A stretch of 50,109 nucleotides of DNA, from assembly GCA_910584095.1 (NCBI GenBank), contig CAJTYU010000022.1:1-50109 (forward strand). The letters are read 5' to 3'. Source of the stretch: an uncultured Dorea sp. (GTDB lineage Bacteria > Bacillota > Clostridia > Lachnospirales > Lachnospiraceae). A program made the translations under genes and the position numbers. The notes beneath the pieces are model-generated. The model did not search any database. It saw nothing but the letters and a program-made list of their open reading frames with translations, and was not told where the DNA came from. Below are positions 25,298 through 34,429 of the stretch, in pieces (positions within the stretch are counted from its first letter, which is position 1; each line of letters opens with the position of its first letter).

Positions 25298-26194
25298 ATG
25301 AAGGGAATTATTTTAGCGGGAGGTTCCGGTACACGTCTGTATCCGCTGACGATGGTAACGTCGAAACAATTACTGCCAATCTATGATAAGCCGATGATTT
25401 ATTATCCTATGTCGGTTTTGATGAATGCGGGTATCAGAGATATACTGATTATTTCTACGCCGCAGGATACGCCGAGATTTCAAGAGCTTCTTGGCGACGG
25501 GCGTCAATTTGGAGTAAATCTATCCTATGAAGTGCAGCCAAGCCCGGATGGACTTGCACAGGCGTTTATTATCGGTGAGAAGTTTGTAGGAAACGATACG
25601 GCTGCAATGGTATTAGGAGATAACATTTTTGCAGGACATGGATTAAAAAAGCGGTTAATGGCGGCCGTTGGCAATGCAGAATCCGGTAATGGAGCGACGG
25701 TATTCGGATATTATGTGGATGATCCAGAGAGATTTGGCATCGTGGAATTTGATCATAGCGGAAAGGCAGTTTCTATTGAAGAAAAACCGGAGCATCCAAA
25801 GAGCAATTACTGTGTAACCGGTTTGTATTTCTATGATAATCACGTGATTGAATATGCAAAGAACCTGAAGCCGAGCGCAAGAGGAGAATTGGAGATCACG
25901 GACCTGAACCGAATTTATCTGGAGAAGGGTAAGCTTAACGTAGAACTTTTGGGACAAGGTTTTACATGGCTGGATACAGGAACGCACGAAAGTCTTGCGG
26001 ACGCTACGAATTTTATAAAAACGGTAGAAACTCATCAGCATCGTAAAATTGCGTGTCTGGAAGAAATTGCGTACTTGAACGGCTGGATCACTAAGGATGA
26101 TGTGCTGAAAGAGTATGAGGTTTTGAAGAAAAATCAGTATGGACAGTATTTAAAGGATGTGCTGGACGGAAAGTATCAGGAAAATTTATATTAG
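25298..26194 (+). CDS. rfbA: glucose-1-phosphate thymidylyltransferase
   Basis: A 298-aa RmlA enzyme. It opens with KGIILAGGSGTRLYPLT, the nucleotide-binding signature, followed by QLLPIYDKPMIYYP, VLGDNIFAG and EEKPEHPKSN, all standard for this family. It makes dTDP-glucose from dTTP and glucose-1-phosphate, the first step to dTDP-L-rhamnose. Start 25298 follows GGAGG by 6 nt; the frame extends to TTG 25292, which is too close to the ribosome binding site. It is the first gene of rfbA-rfbB-rfbD-rfbC. Confidence 0.95.
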   Translation: MKGIILAGGSGTRLYPLTMVTSKQLLPIYDKPMIYYPMSVLMNAGIRDILIISTPQDTPRFQELLGDGRQFGVNLSYEVQPSPDGLAQAFIIGEKFVGNDTAAMVLGDNIFAGHGLKKRLMAAVGNAESGNGATVFGYYVDDPERFGIVEFDHSGKAVSIEEKPEHPKSNYCVTGLYFYDNHVIEYAKNLKPSARGELEITDLNRIYLEKGKLNVELLGQGFTWLDTGTHESLADATNFIKTVETHQHRKIACLEEIAYLNGWITKDDVLKEYEVLKKNQYGQYLKDVLDGKYQENLY

Positions 26195-26273
26195 TTTTAG
26201 CTGTATATAAAGCGGCGGAATCGTAAACAGCGAAAATGAGTTAAAGGAATCAAAATAAAAGGAGACTGAGATT

Positions 26274-27293
26274 ATGACAATTATTGTAACCGGCGGAGCC
26301 GGATTTATTGGAAGCAACTTTGTATTCCATATGTTGGACAAATATCCGGATTATCGGATCGTATGCCTTGACTGTCTGACTTATGCAGGTAATTTATCGA
26401 CCCTTGCGCCAGTGATGGACAAGCCGAATTTCCGCTTTGTAAAGGAAAGTATTACAGATCGTGAAGCTGTATATAAATTGTTTGAAGAAGAAAAACCGGA
26501 TATGGTTGTAAATTTTGCCGCGGAGAGCCATGTTGACCGTTCCATTGAGAATCCAGAAGTATTCTTGGATACAAATATTAAGGGGACGGCAGTTTTGATG
26601 GATGCCTGCAGGAAATATGGCATTACCCGTTACCATCAAGTGTCGACAGATGAAGTATACGGCGATCTGCCGCTGGACAGACCAGATTTATTCTTTACTG
26701 AGGAGACGCCGATTCATACCAGCAGTCCATACAGTTCATCAAAAGCGGCGGCGGATCTTCTGGTATTGGCGTATCACAGAACCTATGGCCTGCCCGTAAC
26801 CATCAGCAGATGCTCCAATAATTATGGACCATATCATTTTCCGGAGAAGCTGATTCCTCTTATGATTGCCAACGCGCTGAATGATAAACCGCTTCCTGTA
26901 TACGGTAAGGGCGAGAATGTACGCGACTGGCTGTATGTGGAAGATCACTGTAAAGCAATAGACTTGATTATTCATAAAGGACGCGTGGGCGAGGTTTATA
27001 ATATCGGCGGACACAATGAAATGAAGAATATTGATATCGTGAAGATGATTTGTAAGGAGCTTGACAAGCCGGAAAGCCTGATTACCTATGTGACAGACCG
27101 TAAAGGACATGATATGCGCTATGCTATTGATCCCGCTAAGATCCACAATGAGCTTGGCTGGCTTCCAGAGACGATGTTTAAGGACGGCATTAAGAAGACG
27201 ATTCAATGGTATCTGGATAACAAAGAATGGTGGGAAACAATTATTTCTGGAGAATACCAGAATTATTATGAGCAGATGTATGGAAATCGTTAA
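26274..27293 (+). CDS. rfbB: dTDP-glucose 4,6-dehydratase
   Basis: A 339-aa RmlB enzyme with TGGAGFIGSNF at the N-terminus, AAESHVDRSI, the active-site STDEVYGD and YSSSKAAAD carrying the YxxxK pair. It converts dTDP-glucose to the 4-keto-6-deoxy intermediate with bound NAD. GGAG lies about 9 nt before the ATG. It lies 79 nt after rfbA and 16 nt before rfbD, in the same transcriptional direction. Length is usual for the family. Confidence 0.95.
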   Translation: MTIIVTGGAGFIGSNFVFHMLDKYPDYRIVCLDCLTYAGNLSTLAPVMDKPNFRFVKESITDREAVYKLFEEEKPDMVVNFAAESHVDRSIENPEVFLDTNIKGTAVLMDACRKYGITRYHQVSTDEVYGDLPLDRPDLFFTEETPIHTSSPYSSSKAAADLLVLAYHRTYGLPVTISRCSNNYGPYHFPEKLIPLMIANALNDKPLPVYGKGENVRDWLYVEDHCKAIDLIIHKGRVGEVYNIGGHNEMKNIDIVKMICKELDKPESLITYVTDRKGHDMRYAIDPAKIHNELGWLPETMFKDGIKKTIQWYLDNKEWWETIISGEYQNYYEQMYGNR

Positions 27294-27309
27294 TTTAGGA
27301 GGTTAGATG

Positions 27310-28251
27310 ATGAAGGTATTGGTGACGGGCGTTGGCGGGCAGCTTGGCCATGATGTGATGAACGAACTGGCAGAGAGAGGATATGAAGGGATTGGTTCGG
27401 ATATCAGAGAGGTTTACAGCGGTATTCAGGATGGAACAGCGGTAACGTCTATGCCGTATGTACAGATGGATATTACAGACGCAGAATCCGTAGAGAAAGT
27501 TATGAATGAGGTTCATCCGGATGTTATGGTACACTGTGCGGCATGGACGGCGGTAGATAATGCGGAGGATGAGGATAAGCGGCCGATTGTAAAAGCGATT
27601 AATGCGGACGGAACAAAGAATATAGCAAGGATGTGCAGAGAGCTGGACTGCAAGATAGTATATTTAAGTACAGACTATGTATTTGACGGTCAGGGGACAG
27701 AACCATGGCAGCCGGACTGTAAGGATTATAAACCGTTGAATGTATATGGGCAGACGAAGTTAGAGGGTGAACTGGCGGTATCGGAAAGTCTGGATAAATA
27801 TTTTATCGTCCGAATCGCATGGGTTTTCGGTAAAAACGGCAAGAATTTTATCAAGACTATGCTGAATGTAGGTAAATCCCATGATACGGTTAGCGTTGTA
27901 AACGACCAGATTGGAACGCCGACGTATACCTTTGATCTGGCAAAACTCTTGGTGGATATGATTGAGACAGAACAGTATGGTTATTATCACGCCACAAACG
28001 AAGGGGGTTATATCAGCTGGTATGACTTTACCAAAGAGATCTTTCGTCAGGCAGTGGAACTGGGCCATAAGGAGTACTCCGAAGAGCGGTTGAAAGTAAT
28101 TCCTGTGACTACCGAGGAATACGGCGTGTCAAAGGCGGCGAGGCCATTTAACAGCCGGTTAGATAAGAGCAAACTGGCGGAGAATGGATTTAAGCCGTTA
28201 CCAGTCTGGCAGGATGCTTTGGCGAGATATTTGAAGGAGATTGAATTTTAG
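27310..28251 (+). CDS. rfbD: dTDP-4-dehydrorhamnose reductase
   Basis: A 313-aa RmlD enzyme with VTGVGGQLGHDVM for NADPH binding, CAAWTAVDNAEDE, LSTDYVFDG and VYGQTKLEGE with the catalytic Tyr and Lys. It carries out the last step to dTDP-L-rhamnose. ATG 27310 is preferred over 27307 because AGGAGG (27297-27302) is then 7 nt away. In this operon it precedes rfbC, separated by a hairpin-containing gap of 85 nt. Confidence 0.93.
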   Translation: MKVLVTGVGGQLGHDVMNELAERGYEGIGSDIREVYSGIQDGTAVTSMPYVQMDITDAESVEKVMNEVHPDVMVHCAAWTAVDNAEDEDKRPIVKAINADGTKNIARMCRELDCKIVYLSTDYVFDGQGTEPWQPDCKDYKPLNVYGQTKLEGELAVSESLDKYFIVRIAWVFGKNGKNFIKTMLNVGKSHDTVSVVNDQIGTPTYTFDLAKLLVDMIETEQYGYYHATNEGGYISWYDFTKEIFRQAVELGHKEYSEERLKVIPVTTEEYGVSKAARPFNSRLDKSKLAENGFKPLPVWQDALARYLKEIEF

Positions 28252-28270
28252 ACTTTGAGAAAAGATAAGG

Positions 28271-28301
28271 AAATCTGCCTGATGTATTTTCAGGCAGATT
28301 T
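28271..28301 (+). terminator. strong hairpin between rfbD and rfbC (terminator or processing element)
   Basis: AAATCTGCCTGA (28271-28282) pairs with TCAGGCAGATTT (28290-28301) over a 7-nt loop. The sequence after it (AGTGCGC) is not T-rich, so efficient termination is doubtful. It could lower rfbC expression or stabilise the upstream mRNA. Confidence 0.45.
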
Positions 28302-28336
28302 AGTGCGCTATACTATATTTTGTGGAGGAAAGGAAA

Positions 28337-28942
28337 ATGGGACAAATTAAAGTTGATAAAAACGCAGGCGGAATCGAGGGACTTTGTGTCATTGAACCGG
28401 CGGTACATGGAGACTCCAGAGGATATTTTATGGAGACTTATAATCAGAAGGATATGGAAGAGGCGGGTCTTAATATGATGTTTGTACAGGATAATCAGTC
28501 CTGTTCTGTAAAAGGAGTGCTGCGAGGGCTTCATTTTCAGAAGGAATATCCGCAGGGAAAGCTTGTGCGTGTGATTAGAGGAAGGGTATTTGATGTTGCG
28601 GTGGATCTTAGAAACGGCAGCGAGACCTATGGAAAATGGTTTGGAATTGAATTAGCGGAGGATAATAAGAAGCAGTTTTATATTCCGGAAGGATTTGCCC
28701 ATGGCTTTTTGGTGCTTAGCGATATTGCTGAGTTCTGTTATAAATGTACGGATTTCTATCACCCGGGAGACGAGGGCGGACTTGCATGGAATGATCCGGA
28801 GATTGGCATTGTGTGGCCGCAGGTTACCGGGAAATATCAGGGCAGCGCATCGGCCGAGGGGTATCGGCTGGAGGATGGGACAAAATTGAATTTGAGCGAG
28901 AAGGATCAAAAGTGGGGAGGGTTAAACGAAAAAGGCTGTTAA
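28337..28942 (+). CDS. rfbC: dTDP-4-dehydrorhamnose 3,5-epimerase
   Basis: A 201-aa RmlC cupin enzyme. GDSRGYFMETYNQ, QDNQSCS, LRGLHFQ with the catalytic histidine, and IPEGFAHGFLVLSD are all present. It epimerises the 4-keto-6-deoxy intermediate before reduction by RfbD. Start 28337 follows GGAGG by 8 nt; an in-frame GTG at 28322 overlaps that site and is rejected. It completes the rhamnose donor pathway in the window, which feeds the rhamnosyltransferase-like genes downstream. Confidence 0.94.
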   Translation: MGQIKVDKNAGGIEGLCVIEPAVHGDSRGYFMETYNQKDMEEAGLNMMFVQDNQSCSVKGVLRGLHFQKEYPQGKLVRVIRGRVFDVAVDLRNGSETYGKWFGIELAEDNKKQFYIPEGFAHGFLVLSDIAEFCYKCTDFYHPGDEGGLAWNDPEIGIVWPQVTGKYQGSASAEGYRLEDGTKLNLSEKDQKWGGLNEKGC

Positions 28943-28966
28943 TAAATTTTAAAGGAGTGAGTTTTG

Positions 28967-30109
28967 GTGGAGAAATGGAAAAAGCTGACAATTGCAGTAT
29001 TAGCTGCGTTGACGGGAGGATGTAGTATATACTTATTTTATAATCAGGCGCTGGGAGTTTTTCCAAGTGATTTGGGGGCGCATATTGCCGCGGCGCTGGA
29101 TTCGGGTAATCTGCAGTATACGATCACAAAGCCGGTTTTCCGTTTTGTATTTCGATATATGGGAGGGAATCTGGGAATTGCGGTTTTCCTTTCAGCGATA
29201 ATTGTGATAACGTTCCTTGCCACAAAGAGGCTGCTGGATTTTTATCTGGATTATGAAGAGAAAGATTCTTTTGATATATATATCATTGCAATCTTGCTGA
29301 ATTTTGTTCTGGCTGTTCATATTCCTTTTATACACAGCTATTGGAACGTAGGGGTGCAGGAGCCGACAGAATGGCATAATAGTACGTATATCATAATGAA
29401 GCTGTTCGGAATGGCTGCCCTGCTGCTCTATTTTAAAATTGAAGAAAATTATTTGTCAGGAATTAATAAGAAGGAATGGTTGTTGTTCTGCTTATATCTG
29501 ACGATTACTAATTCAGTTAAGCCCAATTTCATATTGGCGTTTGCACCTGCAATGCTGTTCTTTCTAATTATTGATTTTTCAAAATATTACAGGGATAGGC
29601 ATGCAGTGGCTAATATGGTTTATTTTGGGTGCGCAGTGCTGGTGTCCTTGACGGTGCTGATTTGGCAGAGCTACGTCTTATACGGACAGGAAACGGGCGA
29701 CGGAATTCGAATTGGTCTTGCCGCAATGTTATCCAGATGGCACAGATGGCCGCTTATTTCACTGATTCAGTCAGCGGCGTTTCCTCTGTTTATTCTGGCG
29801 GCAAATATCAAGGAAATACTCAGCGATAAGAAACACCTGTTTGCGTGGATTATGAATGGAATTGCGTTGGCGCAGTATCTGCTTTTGCATGAAGTTGGAA
29901 GCAGGGCGGAGCATGGCAATTTCGATTTTGGCTATAGCTTTACATTGATGCTGGTATTTGCAAGCTCTATATCAATTATTCATAGGCAGAGAAAGAATCA
30001 TAGCAGAAGTAAATTATATTTTGCTTCCGGATATTTATTATTTGCGCTGCATGCTGCAGCCGGAATTATTTATTTCATAAAGTTATTACTAGGCGGTTCA
30101 TATTATTAA
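28967..30109 (+). CDS. multi-pass membrane protein, unknown (GT-C-like)
   Basis: A 380-aa hydrophobic protein with roughly nine or ten transmembrane helices. The N-terminal part has SDLGAHIAAALDSGNLQYT after the first helix. Such an acidic residue in the first external loop is common in GT-C membrane glycosyltransferases, but no family is firmly recognised. Only TTG 28964 and GTG 28967 are possible near the GGAG ribosome binding site; GTG is preferred at 9 nt spacing. It follows rfbC by 24 nt and is probably co-transcribed, so transfer of a sugar from a lipid carrier to a wall polymer is a plausible inference. Confidence 0.6.
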   Translation: MEKWKKLTIAVLAALTGGCSIYLFYNQALGVFPSDLGAHIAAALDSGNLQYTITKPVFRFVFRYMGGNLGIAVFLSAIIVITFLATKRLLDFYLDYEEKDSFDIYIIAILLNFVLAVHIPFIHSYWNVGVQEPTEWHNSTYIIMKLFGMAALLLYFKIEENYLSGINKKEWLLFCLYLTITNSVKPNFILAFAPAMLFFLIIDFSKYYRDRHAVANMVYFGCAVLVSLTVLIWQSYVLYGQETGDGIRIGLAAMLSRWHRWPLISLIQSAAFPLFILAANIKEILSDKKHLFAWIMNGIALAQYLLLHEVGSRAEHGNFDFGYSFTLMLVFASSISIIHRQRKNHSRSKLYFASGYLLFALHAAAGIIYFIKLLLGGSYY

Positions 30110-30179
30110 AATTAATATAGCAAAGAAATATAGCGCGTTATAATTATATCTGTATTATTTTGGCGTTGGGGGGATGCAT

Positions 30180-33100
30180 ATGAAGCATTTAAAGAAAATA
30201 ATGAGTATTGTACTGGCGGCTGTTCTTCTGTTTTCAGGGATGACGGTATCTGTTCAGGCGGAAGAAATATCATTGGAAGCGAGTGAAAAACAAGATGAGG
30301 CAGAGCCTTTAGAAAAACAAGACGAGGCAGAGCCTTTAGAAAAAGAAGAGATTGAGGCAGAACAGACGGAGCCGGTTATAGACAGCGGAGAAGAGCTGCC
30401 GGATGCAGCGCCGCAGATTACAGAAAATGTAATTCAAACCGAAGAAACTACTGTGGAAGATGTAGTAAATAATGTCGGAGAGAGTTGTCTTGCGGCATGT
30501 ACGACAGATTTTGATAAGGCCTTATGGATGCATGACTGGATTCTGGAACATGCAGAGTGCGACGATTCGGCCGGGGCCGGCATGGCGGCAGACGTTCTTG
30601 TCGGAGGCGTTGGCAATTGCGAGGCTTATCATAATGCATATGCGGCGCTTCTTGACAAAGTGGGCGTTCAAGCCGGGCGAATAGAGGGAGGCGGACATGT
30701 CTGGACGGCTGTAAAAATGGACGGCGTATGGTATCAGGTAGACGCCGCGCTGGATGACGCGGGCGGGATTGAAGAGAGTTATAAGAAACATCTATATTTT
30801 GGCTTGACGGACGAGCTGATGCGCTATGCGCATCCGGAGCATGTTTCTGCTGAACCGGGCTTGGAATCGCCGGCTTTAGATAATAATTATTTTATTAAAA
30901 CCGGTAAAATAAAGGACTGGTCTTCTCTATTTGAGGAAACGATAAGACAGAATATAGCAGATGGAAACGCGGAATTTGTACTTGAAATGCCGGAGAATAT
31001 GATGAGTAGGGAGGAGGAAAATATTATTTATTTTCTTACTGCTTATCAATTATCAATAGAAACATGGGATACGGAAGGCTTGTCTGTATCATATCAGAAT
31101 CGGCAATTGATATGTGGGCTGGAAAAAGGGCAGACAAAGGAGAATGAAGCAGAGAAAACGGAGAAGGAAAGCGTCGGTGAGAACAATACGTATTCCGTCT
31201 CTTCAAGAGCCAGTCTGCTTGAATTAAAGAAAAATAAAACGGAATCAGTGATAAATATTAAATTGTCTAATACTTTAGCGGAAGGAAATGCTAAAATTAT
31301 ATTTGCCGTATGGGGCGAAGCCAGCGGTCAGAATGATTTGAACTGGTATCCGGCCAAGAAGGAAGCAAAGGGAGTTTATGAAGCGCGGGCTCAGGTGTCG
31401 ACACACAAAGAGGCTGGGAAATATATTGTACATGCTTATGTGGAACAAAACGGTATTCAAACATTTCTTGCCGGCGGAACTGTGAAGATATCAGGGCTTA
31501 CGGCAGGTAAAATGAGCTGGAATAAAAAGAAATCATCTGTAAATGACGGGAAGTACCGGATAGAACTGGAAGATGTGGAATCTCCAGCGTCGGTTCAGAG
31601 CGTCCGGGCAGCAGTGTGGAGTAATTTGAACGGACAGGATGATTTGGAGTGGTATAATGCGAAGAAAAGTGGGGATAAGTGGTATCTGGACGTAGAAGTA
31701 AAAAAGCATAAGTATAGAACAGGCCGTTATTTTGCGCATGCATATGCGGCGGATAACCGCGGAATTTCTCATTATGTGCAAGGAATAACATTTACGGCGG
31801 GGAAGATGAAGGCAGATCGGCTTGTGATACAGAAGAATAAGGCAGAATCAACAATAACGGTGTCTATGGATAATATATCTGGAAACGACCCGGTTACTTT
31901 TGCGGTGTGGGGCGAAGCGGGCGGTCAGAACGATTTGCTCTGGTATCCCGGTCAGAAAACCGGCGAACGTGCTTATGAGGCTCAGATTCCAGTATCCGCG
32001 CACAAAGAGGCTGGGCAGTATCTGATACATGTGTACGGGAAACATAACGGAACGTTGTATTTTCTGTCGGGAGGCGCTGTAAACATAAAGGGTATTTCTG
32101 CCGGAAGCGCGAGCAGGAATGAGAAGAAATCGTCTGTGAAGGATGGAAAATATAGGCTGGAAGTGAGAAATATCAAGTCTCCGGCATCTATACAGAATGT
32201 TCGGATCGCAGTATGGAGCGATAAAAACGGACAGGACGATATCCGGTGGTATGACGCGAAGAAAAGCGGGGATATGTGGTATGCCGACGCCGACGCGTGT
32301 TTTCATAAATTTGACGACGGCGTTTACCATGCGCATGCATATGCAACGGACAGCCGGGGAATCAGCCAGTTTGCGGGCGCGGTGAATTTTCTGGTAAGCG
32401 GGGTAAAACGAAACCAGTTGAATATCTCGATGGATAAAGAACACAGGTATATGACTATCACATTAAAGGCGGCTGCAGTCGACGGAGTCGTTGAATTTCC
32501 CGTATGGGGAGCTGCCGGAGGTCAAAATGATATAATATGGCACAAAGGAAACCGGATTGCTCCGTATACATATCAGGCTGTCGTAGACATTTCAAAGCAT
32601 AAGGAGACGGGAAATTACATGGTTCACGCCTACAGCCAGACTCATAATACGAGGTCATTTCTTGCCGGAGGAAGCGTGGCTGTAAAGGGAATTACGGGAG
32701 GAAAAACGGAAGCGTCTGTTAATAGGGATATTGCAACGATAGATGTAAAAGTGTCTGGAATTACGGGTCCTTCCGCGATTGCTAAGGTGTCGGCTGGAGT
32801 GTGGACTTCTTCGGGAGGACAGGATGACCTTCAGTGGTATGAGGCCGTAAAAAAGAAAGACGGATGGTATGTGACGGTAGATACGGCAAAGCATAATTTT
32901 GAGACCGGCAGCTATAATATACACATGTATGCTACTGACAACAGGGGAATCCGAATGCTTGCCGGAGGAGCTTCGCCGGTGATGAAGCCGGCAGACAGGG
33001 TGAAGATATCCGCGAAAATAGGAGCCGGAGGAACAAATGTGGGAATTACCGGAACGGGTATTCGGGGAGCGGAGAGCGTCCGGATGGCCGTATGGGGAAA

Positions 33101-34337
33101 TGTGAACGGCCAGAATGATCTGTTATGGTATACAATGTCTAGAAGCGTGGGAATAAAGTATCAGGGTCAGATAGATCTTTATGATCATCTGGAAACCGGA
33201 AAGTATCTCTGCCATGTATACGCGGTGGGAGGAGACGGAGTAAGCCGTTATGTAGGGGGAACGGAGTTTAAGGTGGATAAATTTAACTCAAATCACCTCA
33301 GAATCCTAGACACCGACAATATAAATGGGAAATGCAATGCAAAGCTGTATTTCCCAAAGGCGAAGAAAAAGATTATAGGAATCAGGATGGCCGTGTGGAC
33401 GCAGGCAAACGGACAGGATGATATTTTCTGGTATGATGCGTCCGGTTCCGGCGATGTCTGGAATGCAGTCGTTGATTCCCTGAATCATAAGTGCGAGTCG
33501 GGTATTTATAATATTCATGTCTATGGGAAAGCGGCGGATGGAAGCGAGGAATATCTGGCTGGAACTGCCTTCCATATGACGCGGACTACAAGAAGATATC
33601 AAAACCCGGGACAGTATTATCAGATTGCGGATTCTATCTCGCTGTCCGGGGGCGGATATAATCTGTCTTACGGGTATGAAGGCGTGAAGGTTATGAAAGT
33701 TATCCGCTGTCTGGGACTGGGATCTGGAATCGGTATGGGAGGAGCCTTTTACGGCCAGAATGTTGTAAATGCGGTTGCAAGCTTTCAGCGGCGTATCGGA
33801 CTGCCGCCGACAGGAAATGTGGATCTGCTGACATGGCTCCATATGGGCTATACAGAAGCCCAATGGAATTTGTGGGGCGCTTATGTAAGTCCGGTCAGAG
33901 TAAATAAGAACAGTACAAGACAAGAGCATATCGAAGCAATGATCAGTACGGCGTATTCTTATATGGGAACGCCTTATGTGATAGGGGCGTCAGGCCCTCC
34001 GGGAACGGGAATTGACTGCAGCGGGCTGGTAATGCAGGCTTTATACGGCGCGGGACTGGATATTTCGCCCATGAATCCAGTAAGGCACGCACATCCCGGA
34101 TATGAATATGAATCTAGAAATATCTGGGCGTCTCCGCATCTTATGCATGTGGATTACAGCCAGAGACAGAGAGGCGACCTGATATTTTACCAGAGTAATT
34201 CCGGGGTAATCATCCATGTCGCAATATATCTTGGGAATAATATGGTTATCGAGTCTTGGCCGAATCAGGTGGTGGTGTGGCCGATTAGCAATGCTCAAAG
34301 GTCAAATGTCAGGGGCGTTGTAAGGCCGTTTGTGTAA
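30180..34337 (+). CDS. secreted transglutaminase-like / eight Bsp repeats / PG-binding / NlpC-P60 protein
   Basis: A 1385-aa exported protein. The signal peptide ends at VQA (residue 27), and an acidic linker with two exact 9-aa repeats follows. Residues about 85-215 are a transglutaminase-like domain with C147 (GNCEAY), H173 (GHVWTAV) and D188 (QVDAALDD). Eight GBS-Bsp-like repeats span about residues 355-1135. A PG_binding_1-like segment (VASFQRRIGLPPTGN) and an NlpC/P60 domain with C1280 (GIDCSGLVMQ) and HVAIYLGNN complete it. NlpC/P60 enzymes cut peptidoglycan stem peptides. ATG 30180 is preferred because GGGGGG lies 6 nt before it. It resembles the repeat protein at 20.8 kb but ends in a hydrolase instead of a transpeptidase. 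Confidence 0.88.
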   Translation: MKHLKKIMSIVLAAVLLFSGMTVSVQAEEISLEASEKQDEAEPLEKQDEAEPLEKEEIEAEQTEPVIDSGEELPDAAPQITENVIQTEETTVEDVVNNVGESCLAACTTDFDKALWMHDWILEHAECDDSAGAGMAADVLVGGVGNCEAYHNAYAALLDKVGVQAGRIEGGGHVWTAVKMDGVWYQVDAALDDAGGIEESYKKHLYFGLTDELMRYAHPEHVSAEPGLESPALDNNYFIKTGKIKDWSSLFEETIRQNIADGNAEFVLEMPENMMSREEENIIYFLTAYQLSIETWDTEGLSVSYQNRQLICGLEKGQTKENEAEKTEKESVGENNTYSVSSRASLLELKKNKTESVINIKLSNTLAEGNAKIIFAVWGEASGQNDLNWYPAKKEAKGVYEARAQVSTHKEAGKYIVHAYVEQNGIQTFLAGGTVKISGLTAGKMSWNKKKSSVNDGKYRIELEDVESPASVQSVRAAVWSNLNGQDDLEWYNAKKSGDKWYLDVEVKKHKYRTGRYFAHAYAADNRGISHYVQGITFTAGKMKADRLVIQKNKAESTITVSMDNISGNDPVTFAVWGEAGGQNDLLWYPGQKTGERAYEAQIPVSAHKEAGQYLIHVYGKHNGTLYFLSGGAVNIKGISAGSASRNEKKSSVKDGKYRLEVRNIKSPASIQNVRIAVWSDKNGQDDIRWYDAKKSGDMWYADADACFHKFDDGVYHAHAYATDSRGISQFAGAVNFLVSGVKRNQLNISMDKEHRYMTITLKAAAVDGVVEFPVWGAAGGQNDIIWHKGNRIAPYTYQAVVDISKHKETGNYMVHAYSQTHNTRSFLAGGSVAVKGITGGKTEASVNRDIATIDVKVSGITGPSAIAKVSAGVWTSSGGQDDLQWYEAVKKKDGWYVTVDTAKHNFETGSYNIHMYATDNRGIRMLAGGASPVMKPADRVKISAKIGAGGTNVGITGTGIRGAESVRMAVWGNVNGQNDLLWYTMSRSVGIKYQGQIDLYDHLETGKYLCHVYAVGGDGVSRYVGGTEFKVDKFNSNHLRILDTDNINGKCNAKLYFPKAKKKIIGIRMAVWTQANGQDDIFWYDASGSGDVWNAVVDSLNHKCESGIYNIHVYGKAADGSEEYLAGTAFHMTRTTRRYQNPGQYYQIADSISLSGGGYNLSYGYEGVKVMKVIRCLGLGSGIGMGGAFYGQNVVNAVASFQRRIGLPPTGNVDLLTWLHMGYTEAQWNLWGAYVSPVRVNKNSTRQEHIEAMISTAYSYMGTPYVIGASGPPGTGIDCSGLVMQALYGAGLDISPMNPVRHAHPGYEYESRNIWASPHLMHVDYSQRQRGDLIFYQSNSGVIIHVAIYLGNNMVIESWPNQVVVWPISNAQRSNVRGVVRPFV
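30285..30338 (+). repeat. two tandem 27-bp coding repeats in acidic linker
   Basis: Two adjacent 27-bp units (30285-30311 and 30312-30338) differ by one base and encode EKQDEAEPL twice, followed by a partial third copy. This is a likely slippage site that can vary linker length. Confidence 0.8.
31240..33580 (+). repeat. eight GBS-Bsp-like repeats in the NlpC/P60 protein
   Basis: Eight coding units with the core AVWGEAxGQNDLxWY or AVWSNxNGQDDLxWY. The QND and QDD types alternate through most of the array, as in the protein at 20.8 kb. Units 1, 3 and 5 share 'STHKEAGKY'-like turns; units 2, 4 and 6 share 'HKYRTGRY'-like turns. Confidence 0.8.
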
Positions 34338-34355
34338 TAGGTTCACCGATGTGTG

Positions 34356-34392
34356 CGGCAGGTATCCGAAAAGATAGTTCAGGCGCCTGCCG
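34356..34392 (+). other. inverted repeat in gap after NlpC/P60 gene
   Basis: CGGCAGG (34356-34362) and CCTGCCG (34386-34392) can form a 7-bp stem with a 23-nt loop in the 92-nt gap. No T-tract follows, so it is not a typical terminator. It may be a weak terminator or a processing site. Confidence 0.3.
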
Positions 34393-34429
34393 GAAAGCAC
34401 ATTGAGAGAGTATATGATCAGGAGAGAAT

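Noticed and set aside
30139..30144. Perfect TATAAT before the NlpC/P60 gene
   Set aside because: No TTGACA-like box or TG extension at the correct spacing.
20835..34337. CRISPR-like or mobile repeats in the repeat-rich proteins
   Set aside because: Repeats are 270-300 nt, in frame, diverged at DNA level and encode Bsp-type domains, with no spacers or transposase.
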